Source: Actinomycetota bacterium
GTDB taxonomy: Bacteria; Actinomycetota; Thermoleophilia; Solirubrobacterales; Thermoleophilaceae
Direction: 5' to 3'
Assembly: GCA_005885165.1 (NCBI GenBank)
Contig: VAXR01000042.1
Span: 1-15,455, forward strand
DNA length: 15,455 bases
Under the pieces are notes generated by a model. That model was not told the origin of the DNA. It worked only from the letters and a program-made list of their open reading frames with translations, and did not search any database. Positions 1 to 7,263 of this stretch are shown here, piece by piece. Each line of letters begins with the position of its first letter. Within the stretch, counting starts at the first letter, position 1. A program made the translations under genes and the position numbers.

Positions 1-879
1 CCTCCGCGACTCGCTTGCGATCACGCCAAGCAGATCGTCACGGTCGGTCTCGGAGAGTGTTCCCGCCTCGAGGGCGCTCGTCGCCGTCGAGATCGCGGTG
101 AGCGGGGAGCGGAGGTCGTGCGAGATCGCGTGGAGCACTGCGGTCTTGGCCACATCCGCCCGCTGGGCGGCCTCGGCGTCGGCCGCCTGCCGGCTCACCC
201 GCTCGCGCTCGAGGGCGACGTCGATGAGGCGCGCGAGCGGATCGGCGATCCGGCGCAGCAGCGACTTGTTCCAGCCCGCCTCGGTCCGCCCGTGGAGCCA
301 CCCGCGCCGGACGGCGAGCGGCAGCGGCACGCTCGCCTCACCCGGCTGGGCCGACGGCGCCGCGGCCAGCTCGAGCCGCAGGCCGGCCTCCGCCATCCCC
401 GTGGCGGCCCGCCCGCGCGGCGACTGGAGCTCCCGTTCGATCGCCGTGTCGCCAACCAGCGAGGACGCCACGTCGGCGAGCAACGTCGCCTCGCGCTGGC
501 GCTCCGCGGCAGCGCGGGCCCGCTCCTCGGACTCCCCCGCTCGCTGGCGGACGGCCGCGACAAGCCGGCCCACGAGCACGGCCGCGATCAGGAAGACCGC
601 GAGCGATACGACGTTCCGCGAGTCGGAGATCGTCAGCCGGTGGCGCGGCTGGATGAAGAAGTAGTTGAGCGTGAGCACCGACGCCACCGCGGTGGCGAGC
701 GCGGGCACCTCGCCGTGGCGGACGGCGATGAAGAACACCGCGAGCAGGTAGAGGACCCCGAGGCCCGCGACGGGCGCCACGCCCTCGAGCAGCGCAACGA
801 GCGCGGTCGCCGCGGCGAGGGCGCCGAGGATCTCCCCGCATACCGCCGCCGTCCGCTTGAACGACAGGCGCGACTTCAC
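1..879 (-). CDS. KdpD-like sensor histidine kinase (DUF4118-GAF-HisKA), partial, 3' end beyond the window
   Basis: Membrane sensor histidine kinase; the first 293 residues are visible and the C-terminal ATP-binding domain lies off the left edge. I translated it by hand from the minus strand. Residues about 10-112 form a DUF4118-type membrane domain: hydrophobic helices, the hallmark NYFFIQP at 72-78 and a final helix near 91-107, as in the membrane part of KdpD. Residues about 130-235 look like a degenerate GAF domain. The HisKA dimerisation helix follows, with H-box AISHDLRSPLTAI and phospho-acceptor His254. It lacks the N-terminal KdpD/Usp domains of true KdpD, so potassium sensing cannot be assumed. 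GTG is chosen as start because GGAG lies 6 nt upstream (886-889) and the in-frame TAG ending the HNH gene lies just before (892-894). The 12-nt gap suggests co-transcription with that gene. A response regulator may follow outside the window. Confidence 0.9.
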   Translation of the reverse strand, partial: MKSRLSFKRTAAVCGEILGALAAATALVALLEGVAPVAGLGVLYLLAVFFIAVRHGEVPALATAVASVLTLNYFFIQPRHRLTISDSRNVVSLAVFLIAAVLVGRLVAAVRQRAGESEERARAAAERQREATLLADVASSLVGDTAIERELQSPRGRAATGMAEAGLRLELAAAPSAQPGEASVPLPLAVRRGWLHGRTEAGWNKSLLRRIADPLARLIDVALERERVSRQAADAEAAQRADVAKTAVLHAISHDLRSPLTAISTATSALEAGTLSETDRDDLLGVIASESRR

Positions 880-885
880 CTCAGG

Positions 886-889
886 CTCC
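886..889 (-). promoter_or_regulatory. Ribosome binding site of the histidine kinase gene
   Basis: GGAG on the minus strand, 6 nt before the GTG at 879. It supports this short N-terminus and shows that the kinase gene is translated separately from the HNH gene, which ends in the same frame at 892. Confidence 0.6.
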
Positions 890-891
890 CG

Positions 892-1497
892 CTACGCCGC
901 GACGAGGTACTGCTGCCACACCGCGGGGACCCGCGGGACCGCGACGTGCACGAAGACCGAGGGGTTCGGGGCGCGCGGGGCGCGACGGGGGTGCATACCG
1001 GCATGGCGCGGCAGGCGGTCGCCCTTTCTCCGGTTGCACGGCGCGCAGCAGGTGACGATGTTGTCCCACGCCGACGATCCGCCCTTCGAGCGCGGGATCA
1101 CGTGGTCCACGGTGAGGCTCCCGCGAGCCGAGCCGCAGTACTGGCACGTGAACTTGTCGCGGGCGAAGACCGCTCGACGCGTGATCTTGCGGCTGTGGGC
1201 GTCGCGCGGGATCCGCACGTACGAGATCAGGCGGATGACGACAGGTCGCGGGAAGGTCAGGTTCCCCGAGTGGAGCGCCCACTCGGAGCGCTCGACCACC
1301 TCCGCGCGCTCCTTGAGGAGGAGCACCACCGCGCGGCGGACGGTGCAGACGTTGATCGGCTCGTACGACGCGTTGAGCACCAGGACCCGCGTGCCCATCC
1401 CGCGCTGCCCCGGCCCCGTGGCGGGCAGCGCGGCGGGCCCGGCTGGTTCGGCGTCGCCGGTCTCGAGGGTGGTTGGCTCGATTGCGGTAGCGGCCAA
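892..1497 (-). CDS. HNH endonuclease family protein
   Basis: Protein of 201 residues with a zinc-ribbon HNH nuclease fold. The family core begins at about residue 36 (RVLVLNASYEPINV), a signature of a widespread actinobacterial HNH family whose cellular role is not well defined. The HNH module spans about residues 108-160: zinc ligands Cys118/Cys121 (CQYC) and Cys151/Cys154 (CAPC), the DH pair Asp131-His132, and Asn146 with Asn155 downstream. All expected metal and catalytic residues are present, so it should be active. The long frame starts at a TTG at 1497 with no clear ribosome binding site. An in-frame ATG at 1398 (Met34), just before the conserved core, is an equally good start and would give 168 residues. 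The gene is 52 nt downstream of pheA and 12 nt upstream of the histidine kinase. Specific substrate unknown; DNA repair or processing is only inference. Confidence 0.88.
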   Translation of the reverse strand: MAATAIEPTTLETGDAEPAGPAALPATGPGQRGMGTRVLVLNASYEPINVCTVRRAVVLLLKERAEVVERSEWALHSGNLTFPRPVVIRLISYVRIPRDAHSRKITRRAVFARDKFTCQYCGSARGSLTVDHVIPRSKGGSSAWDNIVTCCAPCNRRKGDRLPRHAGMHPRRAPRAPNPSVFVHVAVPRVPAVWQQYLVAA

Positions 1498-1549
1498 AGT
1501 GCGAAGCCAGTCTAGCCACAGGGATGGCGCCGGCCGCGCACCTTTCCCC
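1498..1549 (-). other. 52-nt gap between pheA and the HNH gene
   Basis: The only gap above 12 nt in the minus-strand block. It holds a GC-rich near-palindrome around 1528-1540 and a TAGACT hexamer on the minus strand about 10 nt before the TTG at 1497. The hexamer resembles a -10 element, but no matching -35 is seen at normal spacing. It may carry an internal promoter for the HNH and kinase genes; the evidence is weak. Confidence 0.2.
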
Positions 1550-2386
1550 TCACAGCACGGGGTACGACCCGAGCACCTTCAGCGTCTGGACGCGCCCGCC
1601 GAGCGCCTCCAGCGCCTCGCTCACCCGCTCGTCATCCGCGGCGCCCTCGAGGTCGGCGAAGAACATGTAGTGGCCCAGGCGGACTCGCCGCGGCCGGGAT
1701 TCGATCTTCGTGAGGTTGACTTCGCGGTCGGCGAGCTCGGCCAGCACCCGCATCAGCGCGCCGGGCGAGGTGTCGTTGAACCCCCAGAAGACGATCGAGG
1801 TCTTGGCGGGCGGAGCGGTCGGAGCTGTGCCGGCGCGCGCCAGCCAGACGAAGCGGGTGTGGTTGTCGTGGCGGTCCTCGACGCGCTCGGCCAGGACGTC
1901 GCAGCCGTAGAGCTCCGCCGCGAGCCTCGGGCCGAGCGCGGCGGCCTGCTCGGAGGTGTCCGCTGCGATGCCGCGAACGGCCTCGGCCGTCGACGGGGCC
2001 GAGCGGGGCTCCGCGTCGGGGAGCCGCTCCCGGAGGAACCCCGCGCACTGCGCGATCGCCTGCGGGTGCGAGACCACCACGCGGACGTCGCCGAGCCCCA
2101 GGCCGGCCCGCGCCACCAGGCAGTGGCTCACCGGCCGCACCACCTCGGCCACGATTCGCACGTCCTCGGCCTCGCCGGCGAGGGCGTCGAGCGTCGCGGT
2201 CACGGAACCCTCGAGCGAGTTCTCGATCGGCACCACGGCCTGCTCCACGGCGCCGTTCTGCACGGCCATGACGGTCTCGTACTCGCTCGGGTACGGGACC
2301 TCTTCGACCTCGCCGGTGTCCGGCGCTGAGGCCCGCAGCGCCTCCTCGGTGAAGGTGCCGGCTGGGCCGAGGAAGGCGACCCGCAT
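1550..2386 (-). CDS. pheA: Prephenate dehydratase
   Basis: Converts prephenate to phenylpyruvate with loss of water and CO2, the committed step to phenylalanine, in the cytoplasm. The protein is 278 residues, typical for the monofunctional enzyme with no chorismate mutase domain. The catalytic domain occupies residues 1 to about 182: GPAGTFTEEA at 7-16, PIENSLEGSV at 53-62 and the catalytic THR-ARG-PHE motif at 177-179. A C-terminal ACT domain (about 195-275) has GALM at 209-212 and ESRP at 229-232, the elements that bind phenylalanine in this family, so allosteric feedback inhibition is expected. The frame is open further upstream (to 2704), but the conserved N-terminus MRVAFLGPAGTF fixes the ATG at 2386. 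This starts 8 nt after the DUF4446 stop with no clear Shine-Dalgarno, so translational coupling is likely. Confidence 0.96.
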   Translation of the reverse strand: MRVAFLGPAGTFTEEALRASAPDTGEVEEVPYPSEYETVMAVQNGAVEQAVVPIENSLEGSVTATLDALAGEAEDVRIVAEVVRPVSHCLVARAGLGLGDVRVVVSHPQAIAQCAGFLRERLPDAEPRSAPSTAEAVRGIAADTSEQAAALGPRLAAELYGCDVLAERVEDRHDNHTRFVWLARAGTAPTAPPAKTSIVFWGFNDTSPGALMRVLAELADREVNLTKIESRPRRVRLGHYMFFADLEGAADDERVSEALEALGGRVQTLKVLGSYPVL

Positions 2387-2394
2387 CGCAGGAG

Positions 2395-2907
2395 CTACGC
2401 GGCCTGTCGCGCGGGCGCGAGCGCCGACTCCACGGCCTCGCGCTCCTCCGGCGAGAGCTCGATCTCCGCCTCGCCGTGGATGATCTGCTTCACGTACAGC
2501 CGGGCCTGGTCGCGGTGCACGATCGAGGACAGCACGACGCCGGAGCGGTGGCTGTCCAGGAGCGCAAGGGAGCTCGACTGGTGGCCGGAGAGCTCGTTGT
2601 AGGCGTCGTAGCGGACCAGCGCCCTGTAGGTCACGCAGCCGTCGAGCCGCTGCTCGACGGTCTCCATTCGCATTGCCGTTCGCTCCAGGGTCTCCTCCAC
2701 CCACTCGCGGAGGTCGGCGAAGCCCATCTCGAGGCGGGCGGCCTGGTCCACGAGGTCGCGCTCGCCGGCGTTCCCGAGGACCATCCTCTGCGCCCGCCGC
2801 AGCCGGCGGAGCTTCACCGCTAGCACCAGCGAGAAGATGAGGGCGACGCCGGCGGTGCCCGCCGCGGCGAGCGCCACGATCCCCTGCGTTGAGGTGAGGT
2901 CGGTCAC
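2395..2907 (-). CDS. DUF4446 family membrane-anchored protein
   Basis: Protein of 170 residues of unknown function. An N-terminal hydrophobic helix (about 9-29) is followed by a basic stretch (KLRRLRR), so the body should face the cytoplasm. Residues about 45-90 are charged and probably helical or coiled coil. The DUF4446 core follows at about 92-150: YDAYNELSG, then QSSSLALLD and GVVLSSIVHRDQARLY, a pattern conserved in many Gram-positive bacteria. The start is GTG at 2907, 12 nt after the stop of the CARDB-like gene; a Shine-Dalgarno is not obvious. It sits between an envelope protein and pheA, which gives no clear functional clue. Family assignment is firm from the motif; no biochemical role should be inferred. 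Confidence 0.88.
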   Translation of the reverse strand: MTDLTSTQGIVALAAAGTAGVALIFSLVLAVKLRRLRRAQRMVLGNAGERDLVDQAARLEMGFADLREWVEETLERTAMRMETVEQRLDGCVTYRALVRYDAYNELSGHQSSSLALLDSHRSGVVLSSIVHRDQARLYVKQIIHGEAEIELSPEEREAVESALAPARQAA

Positions 2908-2919
2908 GGGCGCTTCACA

Positions 2920-4008
2920 TTAGTGCGTGAAGATCGCCCCGTAGGTCGCCTTGTTGTTCGAGGTGTTCGTCTCGCCCGGCACCGGCTTGATCTCGACGTG
3001 TACGGACACGCGCCTGCCCGTCGGCGGCGCCGCGCCGAGCGGGATCGAGACGACCTTCTGCTGCCCCGCGTCGATCGACGGGATCGACTGCTCGCGCACG
3101 AGCGGCTTGCCGGCGCCCGTCACCGAGAGGACCACCTGGACGTCGGTCTCCTTGTTCGCCGGCCCGTCCATCACGGTCACGTCGAACGAGAGCCTGGGCG
3201 TGATCGTGATGCTGGTGGTGCCGCCAGCCGTGAGCGACTGGCCGCCGGGGCGGGCGACCGTTCCGACCAGCGAGGTGCCGTGGACGCCCGGCGCGAGCGG
3301 GCCCGCTCCGCGACCCGTGCGGATGCCCACGATGTGGGCCGCCACCACGCTCGGCCTGACCCATTGGAGGTCCGGCACGAAGCGGCTCTTTGGAATCGTG
3401 ACCTGGTTGAGCAGGCCCTCCTTGCGCACGGGCTTTCGAAGGTTGGGGAGGACCTGCTGCGAGTAGATGACGTCGCTCGCCAGGAGCGTCTGCATCTGCT
3501 CTGCGATGCGGCTGGTGGCCGGCTCGTTGCCGGTTGCCCCAAGCGCCGACTGGAGGGAGCCGGCGATGGTTGCGAGGGCGTTGCGGCGGAGCTCTAGCAC
3601 CTGAACCAGGTAGCGCTGCGCGGTGCTCAGCTCGTCGGGGTGGGAGGTGTGCTTCGCGCGGTCGACGAGCTGTGCGGCGTCACTCTCGTATCCGTTCACG
3701 GCGTTCTGGAGCTGGAGCGGGCTCTGCTTGCCGGACCGCGACAGAACGGTGAAGAGCGCGCTCGACTCCTGCCCGGAGCCCTGGGCGATCGCGCTGACGT
3801 CGCGGATGTACGTCTTGAACGCGTCCCGCCGGGCGCTGTCGCGGCAGCTCTTTATCCCGAGGACGAGGAGCAGGAGCACGACGAACGCAACTCCGCCCGC
3901 CAGGAGGCGCCGGAACAGCAGCGTCTGGCGGTCCGTGCTCGGGCCGCGCCGGGACGGTCGCCGCCGGGTCCTTGCCGGTCTGTCTTGTGTCTCGTCGAAG
4001 AAGGACAC
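2920..4008 (-). CDS. Single-pass membrane protein with CARDB-like extracellular domain (hypothetical)
   Basis: Protein of 362 residues, function unknown. The N-terminus (1-33) is cytoplasmic, rich in Arg, with several Ser/Thr that could be phosphorylated. One membrane helix lies at about 34-51 (RLLAGGVAFVVLLLLVLGI), followed at once by Lys-Ser-Cys. Residues about 58-190 are predicted mostly helical and extracellular. About 265-360 form a beta-rich domain ending in PGETNTSNNKATY, the Asn-rich signature of CARDB/adhesin-type immunoglobulin-like folds. A GTG start at 4008 is supported by GGGGGA about 6 nt upstream. It is transcribed divergently from the kinase-headed cell-growth operon and leads the minus-strand genes. 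I infer a cell-envelope structural or assembly role, possibly linked to the operon opposite. The CARDB call is from pattern only. Confidence 0.8.
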   Translation of the reverse strand: MSFFDETQDRPARTRRRPSRRGPSTDRQTLLFRRLLAGGVAFVVLLLLVLGIKSCRDSARRDAFKTYIRDVSAIAQGSGQESSALFTVLSRSGKQSPLQLQNAVNGYESDAAQLVDRAKHTSHPDELSTAQRYLVQVLELRRNALATIAGSLQSALGATGNEPATSRIAEQMQTLLASDVIYSQQVLPNLRKPVRKEGLLNQVTIPKSRFVPDLQWVRPSVVAAHIVGIRTGRGAGPLAPGVHGTSLVGTVARPGGQSLTAGGTTSITITPRLSFDVTVMDGPANKETDVQVVLSVTGAGKPLVREQSIPSIDAGQQKVVSIPLGAAPPTGRRVSVHVEIKPVPGETNTSNNKATYGAIFTH

Positions 4009-4152
4009 GGGTTCCCCCAGGACGGCTCGTGCCTGGCAGGCTATGGCGAAGTATTACGCCAGCACCGGCCAAACCCGGAGGTTCAGCGCCTCGCGCCCGG
4101 CAGGGAGCCATCTCTCCGGCTCGAAAGAGAACCAGCCTTGGAACGCCCGACG
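4009..4152. promoter_or_regulatory. Divergent intergenic region, probable promoters for both blocks
   Basis: 144 nt between two divergent starts, the only place upstream of the plus-strand operon free of genes. It must contain at least the plus-strand promoter unless transcription enters from elsewhere. A locally AT-richer patch at 4049-4057 (AAGTATTAC) gives a TAATAC hexamer on the minus strand, a possible -10 for the CARDB-like gene, but no good -35 is found at 16-18 nt on either strand. A GGGGGA ribosome binding site for the minus gene lies near 4015-4020. No clear operator palindrome was seen. Confidence 0.45.
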
Positions 4153-6018
4153 ATGACCGACGAGCAGCGGACCGAGCGCCTGACCGGCGATTCGGCGGCG
4201 CATCGGCGTAGGCGCTTCGAGCCCCCGCCGGCCAGCACCGAGAGAACGCGCGAGGTCACCCGCGACGGGGGGCCCGTACGCGGCGGCTTGCTGGTGATGG
4301 ATCGCTACCGCCTCGAACGACGCCTCGGGGCCGGCGGCTTCGGCGTGGTGTGGCTGGCGTTCGACGAGAAGCTCGAGCGCGAGGTGGCGGTCAAGGTGAT
4401 TCCGCGGGAGGATGACGAGCCCGTGCCGATCCGGGCCGCCCGCGAGGCTCGCGTAGCGGCGCGGCTGAACCACCCCGGCATCGTCTCCCTCTACGAGCTC
4501 GGCGAGGACGAGGACGCGGTGTACCTCGTGTCCGAGCTCGTCCCGGGCCGCACGCTTGCCGACCTGATCCGCGCCGGCGCCCTCTCGGACCGGGACGTCG
4601 CGCGAATCGGGATCGCGCTGTGCGACGCGCTAGTGCACGCTCACGGCCGCAAGGTGATCCACCGCGACGTGAAGCCGCAAAACGTGATCGTGGTGGCCGA
4701 GCCGGCGGCCGGTGCCGGGTTTGCGAAGCTCGCGGACTTCGGGGTGGCGCACCTGGCCGTTGCCGATCCGCTCACCCGCAGCGGGGACGTGGTGGGGACG
4801 CTCGCGTACATGGCGCCCGAGCAGGCCGAGGGCGAGCGCTCGACGCCGGCGGTCGACGTCTACGCGCTCGGGCTGACGCTGTTCGAGGCGTGGAGTGGCA
4901 CGAACCCGGTGCGCGGGCCCACGCCCGCCGCCACGGCGAGGCGGCTCGGGCGGCGGCTGCCGTCGCTCAGCTCCTACCGGCGCGATCTTCCCTACGAGCT
5001 CTGCGCGTGGATCGACGCAGCCCTCGACCCGGTCCCGGACCGGCGGCCGAGGCTCGCCGTGCTGCGCGACGCGCTGCGCGACGCTGCACAGCGCCTCGAC
5101 GACGTGCGCGGCCTGAGCGACGCCGCCACCGCGCAGCGCGTGGGCATCCCCGCGACGACCGCGACGCGTATCGCCGCCGTCGGACCCAAATGGATCGGCG
5201 GCCCCGCCGCCGCGGTGGCGGCGCGCGTCGCGGCGGGCACGGGCGCCGGCGGGCTCGTGCTGGCAGGGCTTCGAACCCTCGGACCTGCGCCTAGGTTCTC
5301 GGCGGGCGCCGCCGCCATCTGCGCGGGGGTCCTCGTGGCGCTCCTGCCGCGCGCCGGGTGGCTCGCCGTCGCGGGTGCATTCGCCGGATGGCTCGGGTGG
5401 GAGCTCCGCGACGGTACGGCGCTCGTCGTGGTGGCCGCGCTGGCACCCGTTCCGCTGCTGCTGCCACGCGCGGGCCGCGCCTGGTCCGTGCCCGCGCTCG
5501 CGCCGCTGCTCGGCGCCGTGGCCCTCGGCCCCGCTTTCATGGCGCTCGCGGGCGCCGCGTCGACCACCGCTCGCCGGATCGGCCTCGGCGCGGCGGGCTT
5601 CATCTGGGTCGGCATCGCCGAACTCCTGACCTCGCAGCACCTGCTGTTCGGTCCGCCGTCCGACGCGACGGCCCGAGCCGCGTGGGCCGGATCGCTGAAC
5701 GCCGCCGGCCGCGATGGCCTGTTCCCGCTGGTGAGCTCCCCGGCGGTCGTAGGGATCGCCGTGTGGGCCGGCCTCGCCGCCCTCGTCCCGGTGCTGGTGC
5801 GCGGTCGATCGCTCGCGCTCGACTTGGTCGGGGCGGCCGTGTGGGCCACGATCCTCGTCGCCGCGCACGCCGCCATCGTCGCCCTCGGCGGCAGCGACAT
5901 CGCGCACCGCGAGGCGCGCGGCCTCGTCCTGGGCGCGATTCTCGGCGGAGCCCTGCTCGTGGCGGCGAGCGCCGCAGGACTCCTGCGGGGGGAATCGGGT
6001 AAATGGCTTGAGTCCTAG
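4153..6018 (+). CDS. Ser/Thr protein kinase with polytopic membrane C-terminal domain
   Basis: Predicted 621-residue Hanks-type kinase heading the cell-growth operon. After a hydrophilic, Arg-rich N-terminus (1-48) the kinase domain runs about 51-310: glycine loop GAGGFGVVW 59-67, catalytic Lys81 (VAVKV), HRDVKPQN at 170-177 with Asp172, DFG at 195-197 and APEQ at 221-224. All catalytic residues are intact. Residues about 345-615 contain roughly eight or nine hydrophobic segments with short loops, unlike PknB-type kinases that have one helix and an ectodomain. No PASTA or other ectodomain is seen. The frame is open back to 3640, but ATG 4153 is the first credible start in the intergenic region; the Shine-Dalgarno is poor (GGAA). 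Another ATG at 4297 (Met49) lies just before the kinase core. FhaA follows after 9 nt. It may replace PknA in this operon; this is inference. Confidence 0.9.
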   Translation: MTDEQRTERLTGDSAAHRRRRFEPPPASTERTREVTRDGGPVRGGLLVMDRYRLERRLGAGGFGVVWLAFDEKLEREVAVKVIPREDDEPVPIRAAREARVAARLNHPGIVSLYELGEDEDAVYLVSELVPGRTLADLIRAGALSDRDVARIGIALCDALVHAHGRKVIHRDVKPQNVIVVAEPAAGAGFAKLADFGVAHLAVADPLTRSGDVVGTLAYMAPEQAEGERSTPAVDVYALGLTLFEAWSGTNPVRGPTPAATARRLGRRLPSLSSYRRDLPYELCAWIDAALDPVPDRRPRLAVLRDALRDAAQRLDDVRGLSDAATAQRVGIPATTATRIAAVGPKWIGGPAAAVAARVAAGTGAGGLVLAGLRTLGPAPRFSAGAAAICAGVLVALLPRAGWLAVAGAFAGWLGWELRDGTALVVVAALAPVPLLLPRAGRAWSVPALAPLLGAVALGPAFMALAGAASTTARRIGLGAAGFIWVGIAELLTSQHLLFGPPSDATARAAWAGSLNAAGRDGLFPLVSSPAVVGIAVWAGLAALVPVLVRGRSLALDLVGAAVWATILVAAHAAIVALGGSDIAHREARGLVLGAILGGALLVAASAAGLLRGESGKWLES

Positions 6019-6020
6019 GA
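6017..6020 (+). promoter_or_regulatory. Ribosome binding site of fhaA
   Basis: AGGA overlapping the stop codon of the upstream kinase, 7 nt before the GTG at 6028. It supports this start rather than internal ones. Confidence 0.6.
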
Positions 6021-6027
6021 TTGCCCG

Positions 6028-6789
6028 GTGAGCGTGCTCCGCAATCTCGAGGCGAAGCTCGAGGGCCTCGTCGGCGGGGCCTTCAGCCGCGCGTTCAAGT
6101 CGCGCGTCCAGCCCGTGGAAATCGCACGAAAGCTGGCGAAGGAGATGCAGGACAACCAGACGGTTTCGATCTCCCGGACGTACGTCCCGAACCACTACAC
6201 GGTCTTCCTGTCGTCGGCGGACCGCGAGCAGTTCGAGGGCTATGAGGACGGCCTGAAGAAGGAGCTCTCGGACTACCTGCTGGAGCACGCACGAACCGAG
6301 GGCCTGGCGCTGGTCACGCGCCCCACGGTCGAGTTCGAGACCGACGACAGGCTCGAGCTCGGAGAGTTCGGGATCCTGACCCAGCTCGTCGGCGCGGCGG
6401 AGGAGGAGGTGGCGGCGGCGCACGAGGGCGGGCCGTCGGCCGAGGACTTCGGCCACACCATGGTCTACTCGCCGGACCGGGACGCTCGGCCGCTCGCGCC
6501 GGCCGCGCCGGTCGGACGGGCGTTGCTCGTCGGAGAGGGCAAGCGCACCGTGCTCTCGGGCAGCCGTCTGCTGATCGGCCGCAGCCGCGACTGCGACATC
6601 ACGCTCGAAGACCCGAACGCGTCGCGCCGGCACGCGGAGCTCCGCGACGAGGACGGCAGGTGGGTGATCACCGACCTCGGTTCCACGAACGGGGTGAAGG
6701 TCAACGGCCGCAGGGTCGAGGAGGCGGTGCTGCGGCCGGGTGACGAGCTGACGCTCGGCCTCGCGAAGCTCACCTTCGAGCTGGAGTAG
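6028..6789 (+). CDS. fhaA: FhaA: DUF3662 and FHA domain phosphothreonine-binding protein
   Basis: Cytoplasmic adaptor of 253 residues. Residues about 1-120 form the DUF3662 (FhaA N-terminal) domain, starting MSVLRNLEAKLEGLV and containing YVPNHYTVFLS. A linker (about 121-165) rich in Glu, Ala and Pro includes HTMVYSP with Thr144, a possible phosphosite. The FHA domain spans about 168-252, with phosphopeptide-binding residues Gly184-Arg185-Ser186, the Ser199-x-x-His202 pair and Asn221 in GSTNG. Mycobacterial FhaA binds the phosphorylated pseudokinase region of MviN/MurJ and regulates late peptidoglycan synthesis. The linker is much shorter than in mycobacterial FhaA, making the whole protein about half as long. 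It lies 9 nt after the polytopic kinase and 2 nt before fhaB, consistent with a kinase-reader module. Confidence 0.96.
   Translation: MSVLRNLEAKLEGLVGGAFSRAFKSRVQPVEIARKLAKEMQDNQTVSISRTYVPNHYTVFLSSADREQFEGYEDGLKKELSDYLLEHARTEGLALVTRPTVEFETDDRLELGEFGILTQLVGAAEEEVAAAHEGGPSAEDFGHTMVYSPDRDARPLAPAAPVGRALLVGEGKRTVLSGSRLLIGRSRDCDITLEDPNASRRHAELRDEDGRWVITDLGSTNGVKVNGRRVEEAVLRPGDELTLGLAKLTFELE
6783..6786 (+). promoter_or_regulatory. Ribosome binding site of fhaB
   Basis: GGAG inside the last codons of fhaA, 5 nt before GTG 6792. It fixes the start of the short membrane-anchored FHA protein. Confidence 0.55.
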
Positions 6790-6791
6790 TC

Positions 6792-7259
6792 GTGCATACC
6801 GATCCCGTCGCGGTCGCGCTCAAGTTCGGCTTCCTGGCCGTGCTCTACCTGTTCCTGTTGTGGGTCGCCTGGAGCGCGCTTCGCGACGTGGCGGGCCGGC
6901 GTCGCGGGCGGATCGTGGACGATCGCGACACGGCCACGCACGGCACGGATGGGCTGCCGCCGGGCCTCCACCCGCGCCTGGAGATCGTGGCGGCGATGGG
7001 CCACGAGCCTGGCACGGTCTTCGAGCTGAACGGCGAGGCAACGCTGGGTCGAGCCCCGACGGCGGACGTGCTGATCGAGGATCCTTTCGCGTCGTCTGCG
7101 CACGCCCGCATCTTCCCGAGCGGCGACGCGATGTTCATCGAGGACCTCGGCTCGACAAACGGCACCTACCTGAACGAGCGCCAGATCGACCGCCCGGAGC
7201 AGCTCCAGCCGCGCGACGCGATCCGGATCGGCGACACCGAGTACCGCTACCAGGAGTGA
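6792..7259 (+). CDS. fhaB: FhaB: membrane-anchored FHA domain protein
   Basis: Protein of 155 residues, close to mycobacterial FhaB/FipA in size and layout. A membrane helix lies at about 9-29, followed by a basic Arg-rich stop (AGRRRGR) and a short linker with Thr47, Thr49 and Thr52, where the mycobacterial protein has its PknA phosphosite region. The C-terminal FHA domain (about 62-153) keeps Gly86-Arg87, Ser101-x-x-His104 and Thr122-Asn123-Gly124. It should read phosphothreonine at the inner membrane face. In mycobacteria this protein links kinase signalling to the division and growth machinery; the same role is inferred here from synteny. GTG start, 2 nt after fhaA and 4 nt before pstP. 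Confidence 0.95.
   Translation: MHTDPVAVALKFGFLAVLYLFLLWVAWSALRDVAGRRRGRIVDDRDTATHGTDGLPPGLHPRLEIVAAMGHEPGTVFELNGEATLGRAPTADVLIEDPFASSAHARIFPSGDAMFIEDLGSTNGTYLNERQIDRPEQLQPRDAIRIGDTEYRYQE
7252..7256 (+). promoter_or_regulatory. Ribosome binding site of pstP
   Basis: AGGAG at the very end of fhaB, 7 nt before GTG 7264; among the best Shine-Dalgarno sites in the operon, and it fixes the phosphatase start. Confidence 0.65.
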
Positions 7260-7263
7260 CGCG

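Noticed and set aside
118..1515. Plus-strand open frame of 465 codons at the left end
   Set aside because: It lies antisense to the histidine kinase and HNH genes, both of which have clear family motifs; its translation is low-complexity Arg/Ala/Gly/His.
1528..1540. GC palindrome in the pheA-HNH gap as an operator or terminator
   Set aside because: Short and of expected base composition for this genome; no T-tract or second copy.
2387..2704. Upstream extension of the pheA frame
   Set aside because: It overlaps DUF4446 and adds 106 residues not found in prephenate dehydratases; the conserved N-terminus begins at 2386.
4630..6633. Minus-strand open frame of 667 codons opposite the polytopic kinase and fhaA
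   Set aside because: Translation is Arg/Gly/Ala/His-rich low complexity with no recognisable domain; it mirrors the codon bias of well-supported plus-strand genes.
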